This document shows, piece by piece, positions 16,422-26,041 of a DNA stretch of 64,000 bases. The notes under the pieces are model-generated. The model was not told the origin of the DNA. It searched no databases and saw only the letters and a program-made list of their open reading frames with translations. The position numbers were made by a program, and so were the translations under genes. This DNA comes from Roseburia_C sp031555935. Its GTDB lineage: Bacteria > Bacillota > Clostridia > Lachnospirales > Lachnospiraceae. The stretch is taken from positions 1 to 64,000 of the forward strand of contig JAVBTX010000006.1 in assembly GCA_031555935.1 (NCBI GenBank), given 5' to 3'. Position 1 is the stretch's first letter. Each line of letters begins with the position of its first letter.

Positions 16422-18470
16422 GTGAAGAAAAAAAAGAAAAAACAATTGACGTCAAGAAAACATCTAAGGGAAATATTCTTTCCGAAATCAATGGTGGTTT
16501 TTGGTATCATTGTATTACTTTTAGTGGGTTTAATTGGCCGGCTAATGTATATTGAATATAGCAGTGGGGAAAAATACGAGAAAAAGGTACTGCAACAATT
16601 GGCCTACGACAGTGTGACAATTCCTTTTCAAAGAGGAAACATTACCGATTGTAAAGGGACAATCCTAGCTACAAGTGCAGATGTATACAATGTAATTCTC
16701 GACTGTAAGGTTTTAAATGGTACAAAGGACAGCACCGAACCAACCATAGCAGCATTAAAAAGTTGTTTTCCAGACACGATAGATGAGAGCAAGGTGCGTC
16801 AGTTGCTGAGCGAAAATCCGAAAGGACAGTATAATGTGCTGGCGAAAAAACTTTCCTATGATGAGATACAACCATTTGTTGAAATGCAAAATGATAAAGA
16901 AAAAAAACTGAATATCAGTGGTATTTGGTTTGAAAAAGAATATATTCGTAATTATCCGTATGATTCACTAGCTAGTGCCCTAGTGGGTTTTACCACCAGC
17001 GGAAATGCTGGTATGGGCGGGATAGAGCTATATTATAACAGCGTCTTAAATGGAACCAATGGTCGTCAGTATGGCTATCTCAATGGTGATAGTAATTTTG
17101 AAAAAACCGTAAAACAAGCCGTTAATGGCAATAATATTGTAATGACGATGGATGCGAATATCCAAAAAATCGTTGAAAATAAAGTGAATGAATTTGTTGA
17201 AAAATACCGCAACGCATATATCGAAGGTGCAGGGGCTAAGCATATCGGAGTGATTGTGATGGACCCCAATAATGCCGAAGTATTAGCAATGGCAAACTAT
17301 CCGAATTATAATCTGAGCGACCCTTGGGATTTGTCGGCCTATTATACCGCGGAGGAAATCGCGGGCATGGATGACCAGACAACCCTGGATACCTTGAATA
17401 AACTATGGCAAAATTTCTGTATTACCTACACATATGAACCAGGCTCCACCGTAAAACCATTTACGGTGGCAACGGGTCTGGAAACAGGCAGCTTAGCAAG
17501 CGACCAACTATTTGAATGTGATGGTTATGAGGAGATAGCAGATAAAACGATTGGTTGTGTGGTGACCAGCGGTCATGGAAGCGAGACCATTCAGCAAGTG
17601 ATGATGAATTCCTGTAACGATGCAATCATGCAGATGTCCTATAAAATGGATGCAAAAGATTTTGCCAAATATCAGAAGCTGTTTGGCTTTGGCTATAAAA
17701 CAAATATAGATTTACCGGGTGAAGCAAGAACGGACAGCCTAATCTATAAAGAAGACAAACTAACGCTGATTAATAAGGCGACCAATGCCTTTGGACAGAA
17801 CTATAATGTGACGATGATACAGTTGGCATCCGCTTTTTGTTCCGTTATCAATGGGGGCTACTATTATCAGCCGCATATAGTGAAAAAAATAACCGATGAA
17901 TCAGGAAATACCATTCAAAGTATGGATGGAACATTGTTAAAACAGACAATTTCAAGAGAAACCAGTGAGCAGCTTATGCAGTATTTGTATGCTACCGTTA
18001 GTGAGGGCGGAACTGGTCAGTATGCCAAGGTTCCCGGCTATTCGATGGGCGGTAAAACCGGAACAGCAGAGAAATTGCCACGTTCAGAAGACAACTTTTT
18101 GGTATCATTTATTGGATATGCACCAAAAGAAAATCCAGAGTTGCTCATCTACGTAGTAGTAGATGAACCAAATGCAGAGGATCAGGCGCATAGTACCTTT
18201 GCACAGGAAATAGTCAAAGCAATTTTAACAGAAGTCTTTCCATATATGAATATCTATCCCGACGAAGAAATACCGATTGAGGCGAGTGAAAGTCCGGATG
18301 ATGCACCAGCAGATGGAACGAGTGGTGTACCAGATGAGGTACCAGTGGAACAAGTTCCACAGGAAGTTCCTGAAGAACAGGAACCTGAAGAACAGGAACC
18401 TGAAGAAACTCCAGATGAGCCGGTGGGAGATACACCGGAAGATACACCGGAAGATGCACCAGTTGAATAG
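16422..18470 (+). CDS. Penicillin-binding protein, class B transpeptidase (FtsI/SpoVD type), first copy
   Basis: A 682-residue septal peptidoglycan transpeptidase. It has an N-terminal membrane helix (about 25-45), the PBP dimerisation domain, then the transpeptidase with active-site SxxK at Ser342-Lys345 (EPGSTVKPF), SCN in NSCNDA, and KTGTAE. No PASTA domain is present. The tail (about 620-682) is unusual: an acidic proline-rich repeat of EEQEP and DTPED units. The start is GTG. A hairpin that buries the next gene's ribosome binding site follows the stop. Which of the two adjacent PBPs serves division and which sporulation is not decided by sequence. Confidence 0.92.
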   Translation: MKKKKKKQLTSRKHLREIFFPKSMVVFGIIVLLLVGLIGRLMYIEYSSGEKYEKKVLQQLAYDSVTIPFQRGNITDCKGTILATSADVYNVILDCKVLNGTKDSTEPTIAALKSCFPDTIDESKVRQLLSENPKGQYNVLAKKLSYDEIQPFVEMQNDKEKKLNISGIWFEKEYIRNYPYDSLASALVGFTTSGNAGMGGIELYYNSVLNGTNGRQYGYLNGDSNFEKTVKQAVNGNNIVMTMDANIQKIVENKVNEFVEKYRNAYIEGAGAKHIGVIVMDPNNAEVLAMANYPNYNLSDPWDLSAYYTAEEIAGMDDQTTLDTLNKLWQNFCITYTYEPGSTVKPFTVATGLETGSLASDQLFECDGYEEIADKTIGCVVTSGHGSETIQQVMMNSCNDAIMQMSYKMDAKDFAKYQKLFGFGYKTNIDLPGEARTDSLIYKEDKLTLINKATNAFGQNYNVTMIQLASAFCSVINGGYYYQPHIVKKITDESGNTIQSMDGTLLKQTISRETSEQLMQYLYATVSEGGTGQYAKVPGYSMGGKTGTAEKLPRSEDNFLVSFIGYAPKENPELLIYVVVDEPNAEDQAHSTFAQEIVKAILTEVFPYMNIYPDEEIPIEASESPDDAPADGTSGVPDEVPVEQVPQEVPEEQEPEEQEPEETPDEPVGDTPEDTPEDAPVE

Positions 18471-18489
18471 TTTTGAATAATCGCAACAT

Positions 18490-18537
18490 AACCTCATAAA
18501 AGTTGTAATAGATTATAACAACTGCTTTTATGAGGTT
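18490..18537 (+). promoter_or_regulatory. Hairpin enclosing the ribosome binding site of the second PBP gene
   Basis: AACCTCATAAAAG (18490-18502) pairs perfectly with CTTTTATGAGGTT (18525-18537), and GTTGT/ACAAC (18502-18506 / 18518-18522) extends it inside. GAGG (18532-18535), the ribosome binding site for the ATG at 18544, is in the 3' arm. A short T-run after the stem could make it a weak terminator. Either way it would lower expression of the downstream PBP from the upstream transcript. Confidence 0.75.
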
Positions 18538-18543
18538 TTGCCT

Positions 18544-20304
18544 ATGTATCGTAATAAGACCCCAAACCGAAAAAAGATAATGGTAGTCTTTTTGGCAATT
18601 TTCTTTGTAATTATATTTTTAATCGGAAGATTAGTATATTTAATGATTTTCTGCTCTGAATATTACGGGCAGAAAGCTGAGAATCTGCATGAACGTGAGC
18701 GTGATATCAAGGCCGCCAGAGGAAAGATATATGATGCGAATGGTGTTTTGTTAGCATCGAATAAGACGGTCTGTACCATATCGGTCATTCATAGTCAGCT
18801 TGAAGAACCAGAGAAAGTAATCTCAATGTTGACCAAGGAGTTAGGGCTTTCCGAAGAAATAGTCAGAAAACGGGTTGAGAAGGTAAGTTCCATTGAGCGG
18901 GTCAAGACCAATGTTGATAAAAAAACGGGTGATGCCATCCGTGAATATGGTCTGGCCGGTGTCAAAATTGATGAGGATTATAAACGGTATTATCCCTATG
19001 ATGCGTTAGCCTCGAAAGTGCTTGGTTTTACCGGCGGCGATAATCAGGGCATCATCGGACTAGAAGTAAAATATGACAAGTATCTTCAAGGCACCAATGG
19101 ACAGATATTAACATTGACCGATGCCAGAGGAGTAGAGATTGAAAATGCCGGCGAGACCAGACTAGAGCCAATTGACGGTAATGATTTATACATCAGTCTC
19201 GATTACAATATTCAAATGTATGCCGAACAGGCGGCCGCCAAAGTGCTGGAGGAAAAGCAGGCCGACAGCGTCAGTTTTATCCTAATGAATCCTCAAAACG
19301 GAGAGATACTAGCAATGGTAAATGTACCAGAGTTTAATTTGAATGAGCCATATGAATTAAATTACGAATTGACTGAAGAAGTTTCAACTGAGGAAAAGCA
19401 AAACCTGCTTAATCAGATGTGGCGAAATCCCTGCCTGAATGATACGTATGAGCCAGGTTCGACATTTAAAATCATTACAACCAGCGCCGCCTTAGAAGAA
19501 GGTGTGGTAAGTCTGACGGACCGCTTTAGCTGTCCTGGATATAAAATCGTTGAGGACCGCAAGATACGCTGCCATAAGGTGGGCGGTCATGGTGCCGAAG
19601 ATTTTACGCAAGGACTGATGAACTCCTGCAATCCAGTTTTTATTGAAATTGGCCTGCGGCTTGGGGCCGATCGGTTCTACGATTATTTTAAACAGTTTGG
19701 TTTATTGTCAAAAACAAATATTGATTTACCCGGCGAGGCGGCAACAATCATGCATGCCAAAGAAAATATTGGTCAGGTGGAGTTAGCAACGGTATCCTTT
19801 GGTCAGTCATTTCAAATCACCCCGATTCAATTGGCAACAACCGTGTCCTCATTAATCAATGGTGGAAACCGCGTAACCCCACATTTTGGCGTTTCAGTTA
19901 AGGATGCCGATGGAAACAACGTCGAGACATTTCAGTATCAGCAGAGCGGTGGAATCGTCAGTGAGGAAACCTCCAGCACGCTTTGTAACTTACTAGAAAA
20001 AGTCGTTTCCGAAGGCAGTGGAAAAAATGCGGCAATTGAAGGGTATAGTATCGGTGGTAAGACCGCAACCTCACAGACCTTACCACGAAGTGAAAAGAAA
20101 TATATATCTTCCTTCTTAGGGTTTGCACCAGCTGAGAATCCACAGGTGCTGGCATTAGTGCTGATTCATAATCCAAAGGGCGTATATTATGGCGGAACCA
20201 TTGCCGCACCGGTTGTAAAAAGTGTTTTTGAAAATATTTTGCCATATCTGAAGATTGAACAAAGTGAGATTACAGAAAGCGACCCCGAAACCTTGCAACA
20301 ATAG
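18544..20304 (+). CDS. Penicillin-binding protein, class B transpeptidase (FtsI/SpoVD type), second copy
   Basis: A 586-residue relative of the preceding PBP. One membrane helix (about 12-32) is followed by the PBP dimerisation domain with RGKIYDANGVLLASN, then the transpeptidase with SxxK at Ser306-Lys309 (EPGSTFKI), SCN in NSCNPVF, and KTATSQ in place of the usual KTGT. That Gly-to-Ala change in the third motif is worth noting. ATG at 18544 follows GAGG; an in-frame TTG lies at 18538. It lacks PASTA domains and the long acidic tail of the first copy. The mraY promoter lies in its last codons. Confidence 0.9.
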   Translation: MYRNKTPNRKKIMVVFLAIFFVIIFLIGRLVYLMIFCSEYYGQKAENLHERERDIKAARGKIYDANGVLLASNKTVCTISVIHSQLEEPEKVISMLTKELGLSEEIVRKRVEKVSSIERVKTNVDKKTGDAIREYGLAGVKIDEDYKRYYPYDALASKVLGFTGGDNQGIIGLEVKYDKYLQGTNGQILTLTDARGVEIENAGETRLEPIDGNDLYISLDYNIQMYAEQAAAKVLEEKQADSVSFILMNPQNGEILAMVNVPEFNLNEPYELNYELTEEVSTEEKQNLLNQMWRNPCLNDTYEPGSTFKIITTSAALEEGVVSLTDRFSCPGYKIVEDRKIRCHKVGGHGAEDFTQGLMNSCNPVFIEIGLRLGADRFYDYFKQFGLLSKTNIDLPGEAATIMHAKENIGQVELATVSFGQSFQITPIQLATTVSSLINGGNRVTPHFGVSVKDADGNNVETFQYQQSGGIVSEETSSTLCNLLEKVVSEGSGKNAAIEGYSIGGKTATSQTLPRSEKKYISSFLGFAPAENPQVLALVLIHNPKGVYYGGTIAAPVVKSVFENILPYLKIEQSEITESDPETLQQ

Positions 20305-20321
20305 GCAAAATAACGTATACT
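20293..20321 (+). promoter_or_regulatory. Internal promoter before mraY
   Basis: TTGCAA (20293-20298), 17 bases, TATACT (20316-20321), overlapping the stop of the second PBP gene. It would let mraY-murD-ftsW-ftsQ be expressed apart from the upstream genes. Confidence 0.65.
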
Positions 20322-20375
20322 AGAAAAGTTGAGAAAAAGGTACAAATAAAAAGAATTGTACGATTGGAGGAAATT

Positions 20376-21329
20376 ATGACATATAACATAGTAATTCCGG
20401 TAATCATATCATTTGTAATAAGTGCGCTGTTAGGACCGGTAGTAATTCCATTTTTAAGAAGATTAAAAATCGGTCAGACTGAGCGAAAAGAATTAGAATC
20501 ACATCAGAAAAAGACCGGAACGCCGACAATGGGCGGAATTATGATACTTACAAGCATCATTGTGACCAGTATCTTCTATGTCAAAGACTATCCAAAGATA
20601 GTTCCGATATTATTTCTAACGATAGCATTTGGCATCATCGGATTTTTAGATGATTACCTAAAAGTAGTGTTGAAACGTTCTGATGGATTGCTGGCATGGC
20701 AAAAAATGTTATTGCAGGTCGTTGTTACGACAGTTTTCGCAGTTTACATGTGGCAATATTCAGGAGTATCACTATCCATGCTGATTCCATTTTCCGGCGG
20801 AAAGTATTGGGATGCTGGCTGGCTGGCAATTCCAATCTTGTTTATCGCAGTGATTGGAACCGTAAATGGAACGAACTTTACCGATGGATTAGATGGTTTG
20901 GCTTCCAGTGTCACGATTATGGTTGCAACCTTTTTCTCGGTCGTAGCAGTTGGGATGCATAGTGGTATTGAGCCGATTACCTGCGCGGTAGTGGGAGCGT
21001 TGCTGGGCTTCTTATTGTTTAACGTTTATCCGGCCAGTGTCTTTATGGGCGATACCGGTTCCTTAGCCCTTGGCGGCTTTGTCGTTGGAACGGCTTATAT
21101 GCTGCAAATGCCAATGTTTATTCTGATTGTCGGAATGATATATTTAGTAGAAGTTCTATCTGTCATGATACAGGTGACATACTTTAAAAAGACCGGAGGC
21201 AAGCGGATTTTTCGAATGGCTCCCATCCATCATCACTTTGAACTTGGTGGCTGGTCAGAAACAAGAGTAGTAGCAGTATTTTCAATAGTGACAGCAATCC
21301 TATGTCTGTTGGCATTGCTGGCGATTTAA
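20376..21329 (+). CDS. mraY: Phospho-N-acetylmuramoyl-pentapeptide-transferase
   Basis: MraY moves phospho-MurNAc-pentapeptide onto undecaprenyl phosphate to make lipid I, the first membrane step of peptidoglycan synthesis. The 317-residue protein has about ten membrane helices and the family motifs FLDDYLK (about 92-98), NGTNFTDGLDGLAS and MAPIHHHFELGGWSE. ATG at 20376 has GGAGG six bases upstream; the TTG at 20364 would overlap that site. Confidence 0.97.
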   Translation: MTYNIVIPVIISFVISALLGPVVIPFLRRLKIGQTERKELESHQKKTGTPTMGGIMILTSIIVTSIFYVKDYPKIVPILFLTIAFGIIGFLDDYLKVVLKRSDGLLAWQKMLLQVVVTTVFAVYMWQYSGVSLSMLIPFSGGKYWDAGWLAIPILFIAVIGTVNGTNFTDGLDGLASSVTIMVATFFSVVAVGMHSGIEPITCAVVGALLGFLLFNVYPASVFMGDTGSLALGGFVVGTAYMLQMPMFILIVGMIYLVEVLSVMIQVTYFKKTGGKRIFRMAPIHHHFELGGWSETRVVAVFSIVTAILCLLALLAI

Positions 21330-21376
21330 CGACATTGTGCCTGTAATTTGCAGGCTAAGAAAGGCATGGTTATAAA

Positions 21377-22738
21377 ATGCAATTTGTGGGAAAAAATATC
21401 TTGGTAGTTGGTTCTGGTGTCAGCGGCATTTCAGCATGTGAATTGCTAACCGAAGAACGGGCCCATATCACCTTATTAGAAGGTAATCAAAATACAACTG
21501 TGGAGGCGGTTCGCGGCCGCTCGGCAGCATTTGAAGATGTGGAAATAATCATTGGGGAGCTGCCTGAGAAAATAGCCGAGACGTTAGATATGGTGGTGTT
21601 AAGCCCGGGAGTACCGACAGACCAGCCGTGGATTGCAAAGTTACAAGAAAGCGGAGTGGTCATTCTCGGTGAAATCGAGCTGGCTTATCAGCTTTCCAAA
21701 GGGAAAATCGTAGCCATCACAGGAACAAATGGGAAAACAACGACTACGGCACTGACGGGTGAAATTATGGCAAATTACTTTGCGGATGTAAAAGTAGTTG
21801 GCAATATTGGTATTCCATACACCAGTGTTGCTCGGGCAACCACCGACGAGACAGTGACAGTGGCGGAAATCAGCAGCTTTCAATTAGAGACAGTCGTAGA
21901 TTTTAAACCACAGGTAACAGCTATTTTGAATATTACGCCGGACCACCTCGACCGTCATCATAATATGGCAAACTATGCCCGGATTAAAGAAAGCATCACC
22001 AAAAATCAAACCGCAGAAGATACCTGCGTGTTAAATTATGAAGATGAGCTGTTACGTCAATTTGGCGAAAAGGTTCATACGAAAGTATTGTTTTTTAGCA
22101 GTAGACAGAAGTTAGCAGAAGGATATTATCTTGATGGTGAGGATATTTGTTTTGCCAGTGAGGGTGTTGTCACGAAGCTAATTAACATTAATGAGCTAAA
22201 CGTGTTAGGGGCTCATAACTATGAAAATGTAATGGCAGCGAGTGCGATGGCAATGTCAATTGGCATTCCGTTTGAAAAAATAAAAGAAGTTTTAGTTCGC
22301 TTTCAGGCAGTTGAGCATAGAATAGAATATGTGACAGAAAAACGTGGCATCAAATTCTATAACGATTCCAAAGGAACCAATACCGATGCAGCCATTAAGG
22401 GGATTTCGGCGATGAACCGACCAACCTGCTTGATTGGCGGCGGATATGACAAAGGGGCCGAGTATGATGAATGGATTGAAGCCTTTGACGGGAAAGTAAA
22501 AAAACTGGTACTGCTTGGCGCGACGCGGGAAGCGATTGCCGAATGTGCAAAAAAGCATGGCTTTACCAACATTGCCTTTGCCGAGGATTTAGCAGAAGCA
22601 GTAACCATCTGCTATCAGTCCGCACAGCCAGGCGAAGCAGTCTTATTATCCCCGGCCTGTGCCAGTTGGGGAATGTTTAAAAATTATGAAGAACGCGGAT
22701 GTGTCTTCAAGGAAATTGTGCATGGATTGAAGGAGTGA
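21377..22738 (+). CDS. murD: UDP-N-acetylmuramoylalanine-D-glutamate ligase
   Basis: MurD adds D-glutamate to UDP-MurNAc-L-alanine. The 453-residue protein has the N-terminal Rossmann domain (LVVGSGVSGISACELL), the central ATPase with GTNGKTTTTAL (about 115-125), the ITPDHLDRH motif, and the C-terminal ligand domain with YNDSKGTNTDA. It is the only Mur ligase in this cluster; murC, murE, murF and murG are not in the window. Confidence 0.97.
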   Translation: MQFVGKNILVVGSGVSGISACELLTEERAHITLLEGNQNTTVEAVRGRSAAFEDVEIIIGELPEKIAETLDMVVLSPGVPTDQPWIAKLQESGVVILGEIELAYQLSKGKIVAITGTNGKTTTTALTGEIMANYFADVKVVGNIGIPYTSVARATTDETVTVAEISSFQLETVVDFKPQVTAILNITPDHLDRHHNMANYARIKESITKNQTAEDTCVLNYEDELLRQFGEKVHTKVLFFSSRQKLAEGYYLDGEDICFASEGVVTKLININELNVLGAHNYENVMAASAMAMSIGIPFEKIKEVLVRFQAVEHRIEYVTEKRGIKFYNDSKGTNTDAAIKGISAMNRPTCLIGGGYDKGAEYDEWIEAFDGKVKKLVLLGATREAIAECAKKHGFTNIAFAEDLAEAVTICYQSAQPGEAVLLSPACASWGMFKNYEERGCVFKEIVHGLKE

Positions 22739-22742
22739 GTAA

Positions 22743-23855
22743 ATGAGTGAACGACCAAGGGGAAAGCGGGAGAAGACAATTAAATATTTTGACTACACGC
22801 TGCTGTTTATCATAATTTTCCTCATTTGCTTTGGTCTGGTCATGTTGTACTCAACGAGTGCTTACAACGCCCAGTTAAAAAGGGGAGACGGTGCCTATTA
22901 CCTGAAAAAGCAGTTATTTGCAACCGGACTGGGGTTTGCGGCAATGCTCGTTATTTCCCGGATTGATTATCACTTCTGGCGGCGGTTTGCTGGATTGGCA
23001 TACATAGCAGCATTTGGATTATGCGTATTTGTTATTTTTAAGGGGACGGAATCACATGGTCAGTCGCGTTGGCTGCAACTGGGACCATTGTCTTTCCAGC
23101 CTTCGGAATTTGCAAAAATAGTCGTTATCTTGTTTTTGGCAACGCTAATTAGTAAAATGCCCAAGGGCATGGGGCAATTTCGTAATATCATTAAGGTGTT
23201 TTGCACCCTGGTGCCAATCTTGGTGCCGGTTGCCTATACAAACTTAAGTACCGCTATCATTATTGCCGGCATTGCGATTGTGCTATGCTTTGTGGCAAGT
23301 CCTAAATATGCACCATTTATTGGCGTTGGATTGTTTACCATCGCGGGTGGAGCGGTATTTATCTTAACGGCTGGGTATCGGGCGGAGCGATTTGATATTT
23401 GGCTAAACCCAGAAGCTCATGAAAAAGGCTACCAGACCTTGCAGGGACTTTATGCAATTGGTTCTGGCGGACTGTTTGGCAAAGGGTTGGGCGAGAGTAT
23501 GCAAAAGCTGGGATTCGTTCCCGAGGCCCAGAATGATATGATTTTTTCGATTATCTGTGAGGAACTAGGATTGTTTGGTGCAATTTGCGTCATCCTATTA
23601 TTCCTTTTGATGATATGGCGATTCATGGTAATTGCCAATAATGCACCGGATTTATTTGGCGCCCTAATAGTGGCGGGAATTATGGCTCATATTGCGATTC
23701 AGGTAATCTTGAATGTGGCCGTAGTAACAAATACAATTCCGAATACCGGTATTACATTGCCGCTGATTAGTTATGGAGGAACTTCCGCGTCCTTCTTGCT
23801 GGCGGAGCTGGGGCTGGCTTTTAGCGTGTCCCGTGGAATACGTTTGGAGGGGTAG
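22743..23855 (+). CDS. ftsW: SEDS peptidoglycan polymerase, FtsW/SpoVE type
   Basis: A 370-residue SEDS glycosyltransferase that polymerises lipid II and works with a class B PBP. About ten membrane helices are seen. Conserved blocks are SRWLQLGPLSFQPSEFAK, NDMIFSIICEELG, and PLISYGGTSASFLLAELGLA. The gene starts 4 bases after murD. FtsW and SpoVE cannot be told apart safely here. With two class B PBPs in the same cluster, both division and sporulation pairings are possible. Confidence 0.93.
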   Translation: MSERPRGKREKTIKYFDYTLLFIIIFLICFGLVMLYSTSAYNAQLKRGDGAYYLKKQLFATGLGFAAMLVISRIDYHFWRRFAGLAYIAAFGLCVFVIFKGTESHGQSRWLQLGPLSFQPSEFAKIVVILFLATLISKMPKGMGQFRNIIKVFCTLVPILVPVAYTNLSTAIIIAGIAIVLCFVASPKYAPFIGVGLFTIAGGAVFILTAGYRAERFDIWLNPEAHEKGYQTLQGLYAIGSGGLFGKGLGESMQKLGFVPEAQNDMIFSIICEELGLFGAICVILLFLLMIWRFMVIANNAPDLFGALIVAGIMAHIAIQVILNVAVVTNTIPNTGITLPLISYGGTSASFLLAELGLAFSVSRGIRLEG

Positions 23856-23858
23856 CAT

Positions 23859-24611
23859 ATGATACGAGATGAACGGCGGAAAAAGAAACGGCGCAAGCGG
23901 ATTCTATTGACTCTGCTAACGCTGATATTATTGCTGGCGTTGCTGGCACTGATTATCTTTAAAGTATTTGTGGTAAAAAAAGTAGAAGTACAGGGCAATA
24001 AGCTATATGCGGATGAACAGATTGAAGAATGGGTATTGAATGATGAATACTCCTGGAATTCGCTCTATGTATATCTGAAGTATCATTTTCTTGATACCCA
24101 GGAGATACCATTTATTGATACGATGGAAATTGGTTTAAAACCACCCGGGACGATATCAATAACCGTTTATGAAAAAGGCATTCTTGGATACCTTTACATA
24201 GATTCCATTGGGCAGAATGTTTATTTTGATAAAGATGGTTTTGTCGTCGAAATATCTACCGATATTATTGAAGGGGTTCCGCAGGTGAAGGGACTGACTT
24301 GTGAAAAGGTAGTGCTATATGAAAAACTTGATTTAAAAAAGAAGAAGACGTTAAAAACCCTTTTGTCGGTTACCCAGACCTTAAAAAAATATCATTTACA
24401 GCCAGAAGTAGTCAATTATGGTGGAAGTGGTGAAATTCTCTTGCATTATGGAACCATAACGGTTAATCTAGGACAATCGGACAATCTAACCGAAAAGGTA
24501 AAACGACTGGACAAGATTATGCCAAATCTGGATGGCTTGGCGGGGACCTTGCATTTAGAAGATTGGAGTGAAGAAACGACCGATATTACTTTTGAAAAAG
24601 CAATAATTTAA
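23859..24611 (+). CDS. ftsQ: Cell division protein FtsQ/DivIB
   Basis: The 250-residue bitopic protein has a very basic N-terminus (RDERRKKKRRKRI), one membrane helix (about 14-35) and an extracytoplasmic POTRA domain (about 37-105, VVKKVEVQGNKLYADEQIEE), then a beta domain. This is the FtsQ/DivIB layout, which bridges the septal synthase and FtsL/DivIC. It starts 3 bases after ftsW, so the two are translationally linked. Confidence 0.92.
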   Translation: MIRDERRKKKRRKRILLTLLTLILLLALLALIIFKVFVVKKVEVQGNKLYADEQIEEWVLNDEYSWNSLYVYLKYHFLDTQEIPFIDTMEIGLKPPGTISITVYEKGILGYLYIDSIGQNVYFDKDGFVVEISTDIIEGVPQVKGLTCEKVVLYEKLDLKKKKTLKTLLSVTQTLKKYHLQPEVVNYGGSGEILLHYGTITVNLGQSDNLTEKVKRLDKIMPNLDGLAGTLHLEDWSEETTDITFEKAII

Positions 24612-24628
24612 AAAAATGAATTTTTATG

Positions 24629-24657
24629 TTGATTATTTAGTCAAAAAATAATATTAT
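24629..24657 (+). promoter_or_regulatory. Promoter of ftsZ
   Basis: TTGATT (24629-24634), 17 bases, TATTAT (24652-24657) in the 110-base gap after ftsQ. It suggests ftsZ has its own promoter in addition to read-through. Confidence 0.5.
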
Positions 24658-24721
24658 AGAGTATATGATTGCGTTTAGAGTAACATTTACATATATATGA
24701 GGGAGAGAAGGAGGAACTACC

Positions 24722-25969
24722 TTGCTTGAAATTAGAACAACAGATGCAGATTCCAGTGCTAAAATAATCGTTATTGGTGTTGGAGGTGCAGGAAATAATG
24801 CTGTAAATAGAATGATTGATGAAAATATAGGCGGTGTCGAATTTATTGGCGTAAATACGGACAAGCAGGCATTACTGCTATGTAAAGCACCAACCTTAAT
24901 ACAAATAGGAGAAAAGTTAACGAAAGGACTTGGCGCTGGCGCACAGCCGGAAATCGGTGCCAAAGCGGCAGAAGAGAGTGAAGATGAACTGACCGCAGCC
25001 ATCAAAGGCGCAGATATGGTCTTCGTAACTTGTGGAATGGGTGGCGGAACTGGTACCGGAGCCGCTCCAGTTGTAGCGAAGATATCCAAAGAACAAGGGA
25101 TTTTGACCGTTGGTGTTGTTACCAAACCATTTAAATTTGAAGCAAAAGCAAGAATGGTCAATGCGCTTGGTGGTGTCGACCGTTTAAAAGAGAGTGTTGA
25201 TACATTAATTGTAATACCAAATGATAAATTATTAGAAATCGTTGACCGTAGAACTACTTTCCCGGATGCCTTGAAGAAAGCCGATGAAGTGCTTCAGCAG
25301 GCAGTACAGGGAATCACTGACTTAATTAACCTGCCAGCATTAATTAATCTTGACTTTGCTGACGTGCAGACCGTTATGAATAATAAAGGTCTTGCGCATA
25401 TTGGAATTGGTATGGCAAAGGGCGATGAAAAAGCGATTGAGGCAGTTAAATTAGCAGTAGCAAGTCCACTGTTAGAGACGACGATTACGGGCGCAAGCCA
25501 TGTAATTATTAATATTTCAGGTGATATATCCTTGATGGATGCCAATGATGCAGCTAGCTACGTGCAGGATTTAGCAGGTGAGAATGCAAATATTATCTTT
25601 GGTGCGAAATATGACGAGACCATGACCGATGCAGCAACAATTACCGTAATTGCCACCGGTTTAGAAGAAGTGCAGATGCAAAGCAGTAAGATTATGCCAG
25701 GACTAAAATATCAGCAGTCAATGACAGCTCAGGCTAGAACTGGAATGCCAAATAGCATGGGAAATAGACCAGTAACGCCAGGTGTAGGCATGGGAACAAC
25801 CATGAACCAGAGCCAGCCTCAGGGCACAAGTCCGGTGATGCCACAGATGCCAAATCAGAACGCAGTACCACCAACGTTTACCGGCATTCAGAAGCCAAAG
25901 CGACCAGAAAGCAGTGTTCCCGAGAAGGACATCAAGATTCCGGAGTTTTTAAAGAGTACCAGAAGATAA
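24722..25969 (+). CDS. ftsZ: Cell division protein FtsZ
   Basis: FtsZ is the tubulin-like GTPase that forms the division ring. The 415-residue protein has VGGAGNNAVNRM (about 21-32), the tubulin signature GGGTGTGAAP, and the T7 loop NLDFADVQTVM. A linker of about 75 residues rich in Gln, Pro and Met (about 325-398) leads to the conserved C-terminal peptide KDIKIPEFLKSTRR, which binds FtsA- or SepF-type anchors. The start is TTG, with AGGAGG upstream. Confidence 0.98.
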   Translation: MLEIRTTDADSSAKIIVIGVGGAGNNAVNRMIDENIGGVEFIGVNTDKQALLLCKAPTLIQIGEKLTKGLGAGAQPEIGAKAAEESEDELTAAIKGADMVFVTCGMGGGTGTGAAPVVAKISKEQGILTVGVVTKPFKFEAKARMVNALGGVDRLKESVDTLIVIPNDKLLEIVDRRTTFPDALKKADEVLQQAVQGITDLINLPALINLDFADVQTVMNNKGLAHIGIGMAKGDEKAIEAVKLAVASPLLETTITGASHVIINISGDISLMDANDAASYVQDLAGENANIIFGAKYDETMTDAATITVIATGLEEVQMQSSKIMPGLKYQQSMTAQARTGMPNSMGNRPVTPGVGMGTTMNQSQPQGTSPVMPQMPNQNAVPPTFTGIQKPKRPESSVPEKDIKIPEFLKSTRR

Positions 25970-25996
25970 TCAAACCATTCATGAATTAAAAAAGTG

Positions 25997-26041
25997 AGCC
26001 GTATACAATGATGAGAAGTCGTCAAAGTATACGGCTTTTTT
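25997..26041 (+). terminator. Terminator of ftsZ
   Basis: AGCCGTATAC (25997-26006) pairs with GTATACGGCT (26027-26036), followed by a T-run. It closes the division cluster. Confidence 0.88.

Noticed and set aside
24637..25161. 174-codon frame on the minus strand within ftsZ
   Set aside because: It lies wholly antisense to the well-conserved ftsZ frame and has no ribosome binding site; a coding shadow.
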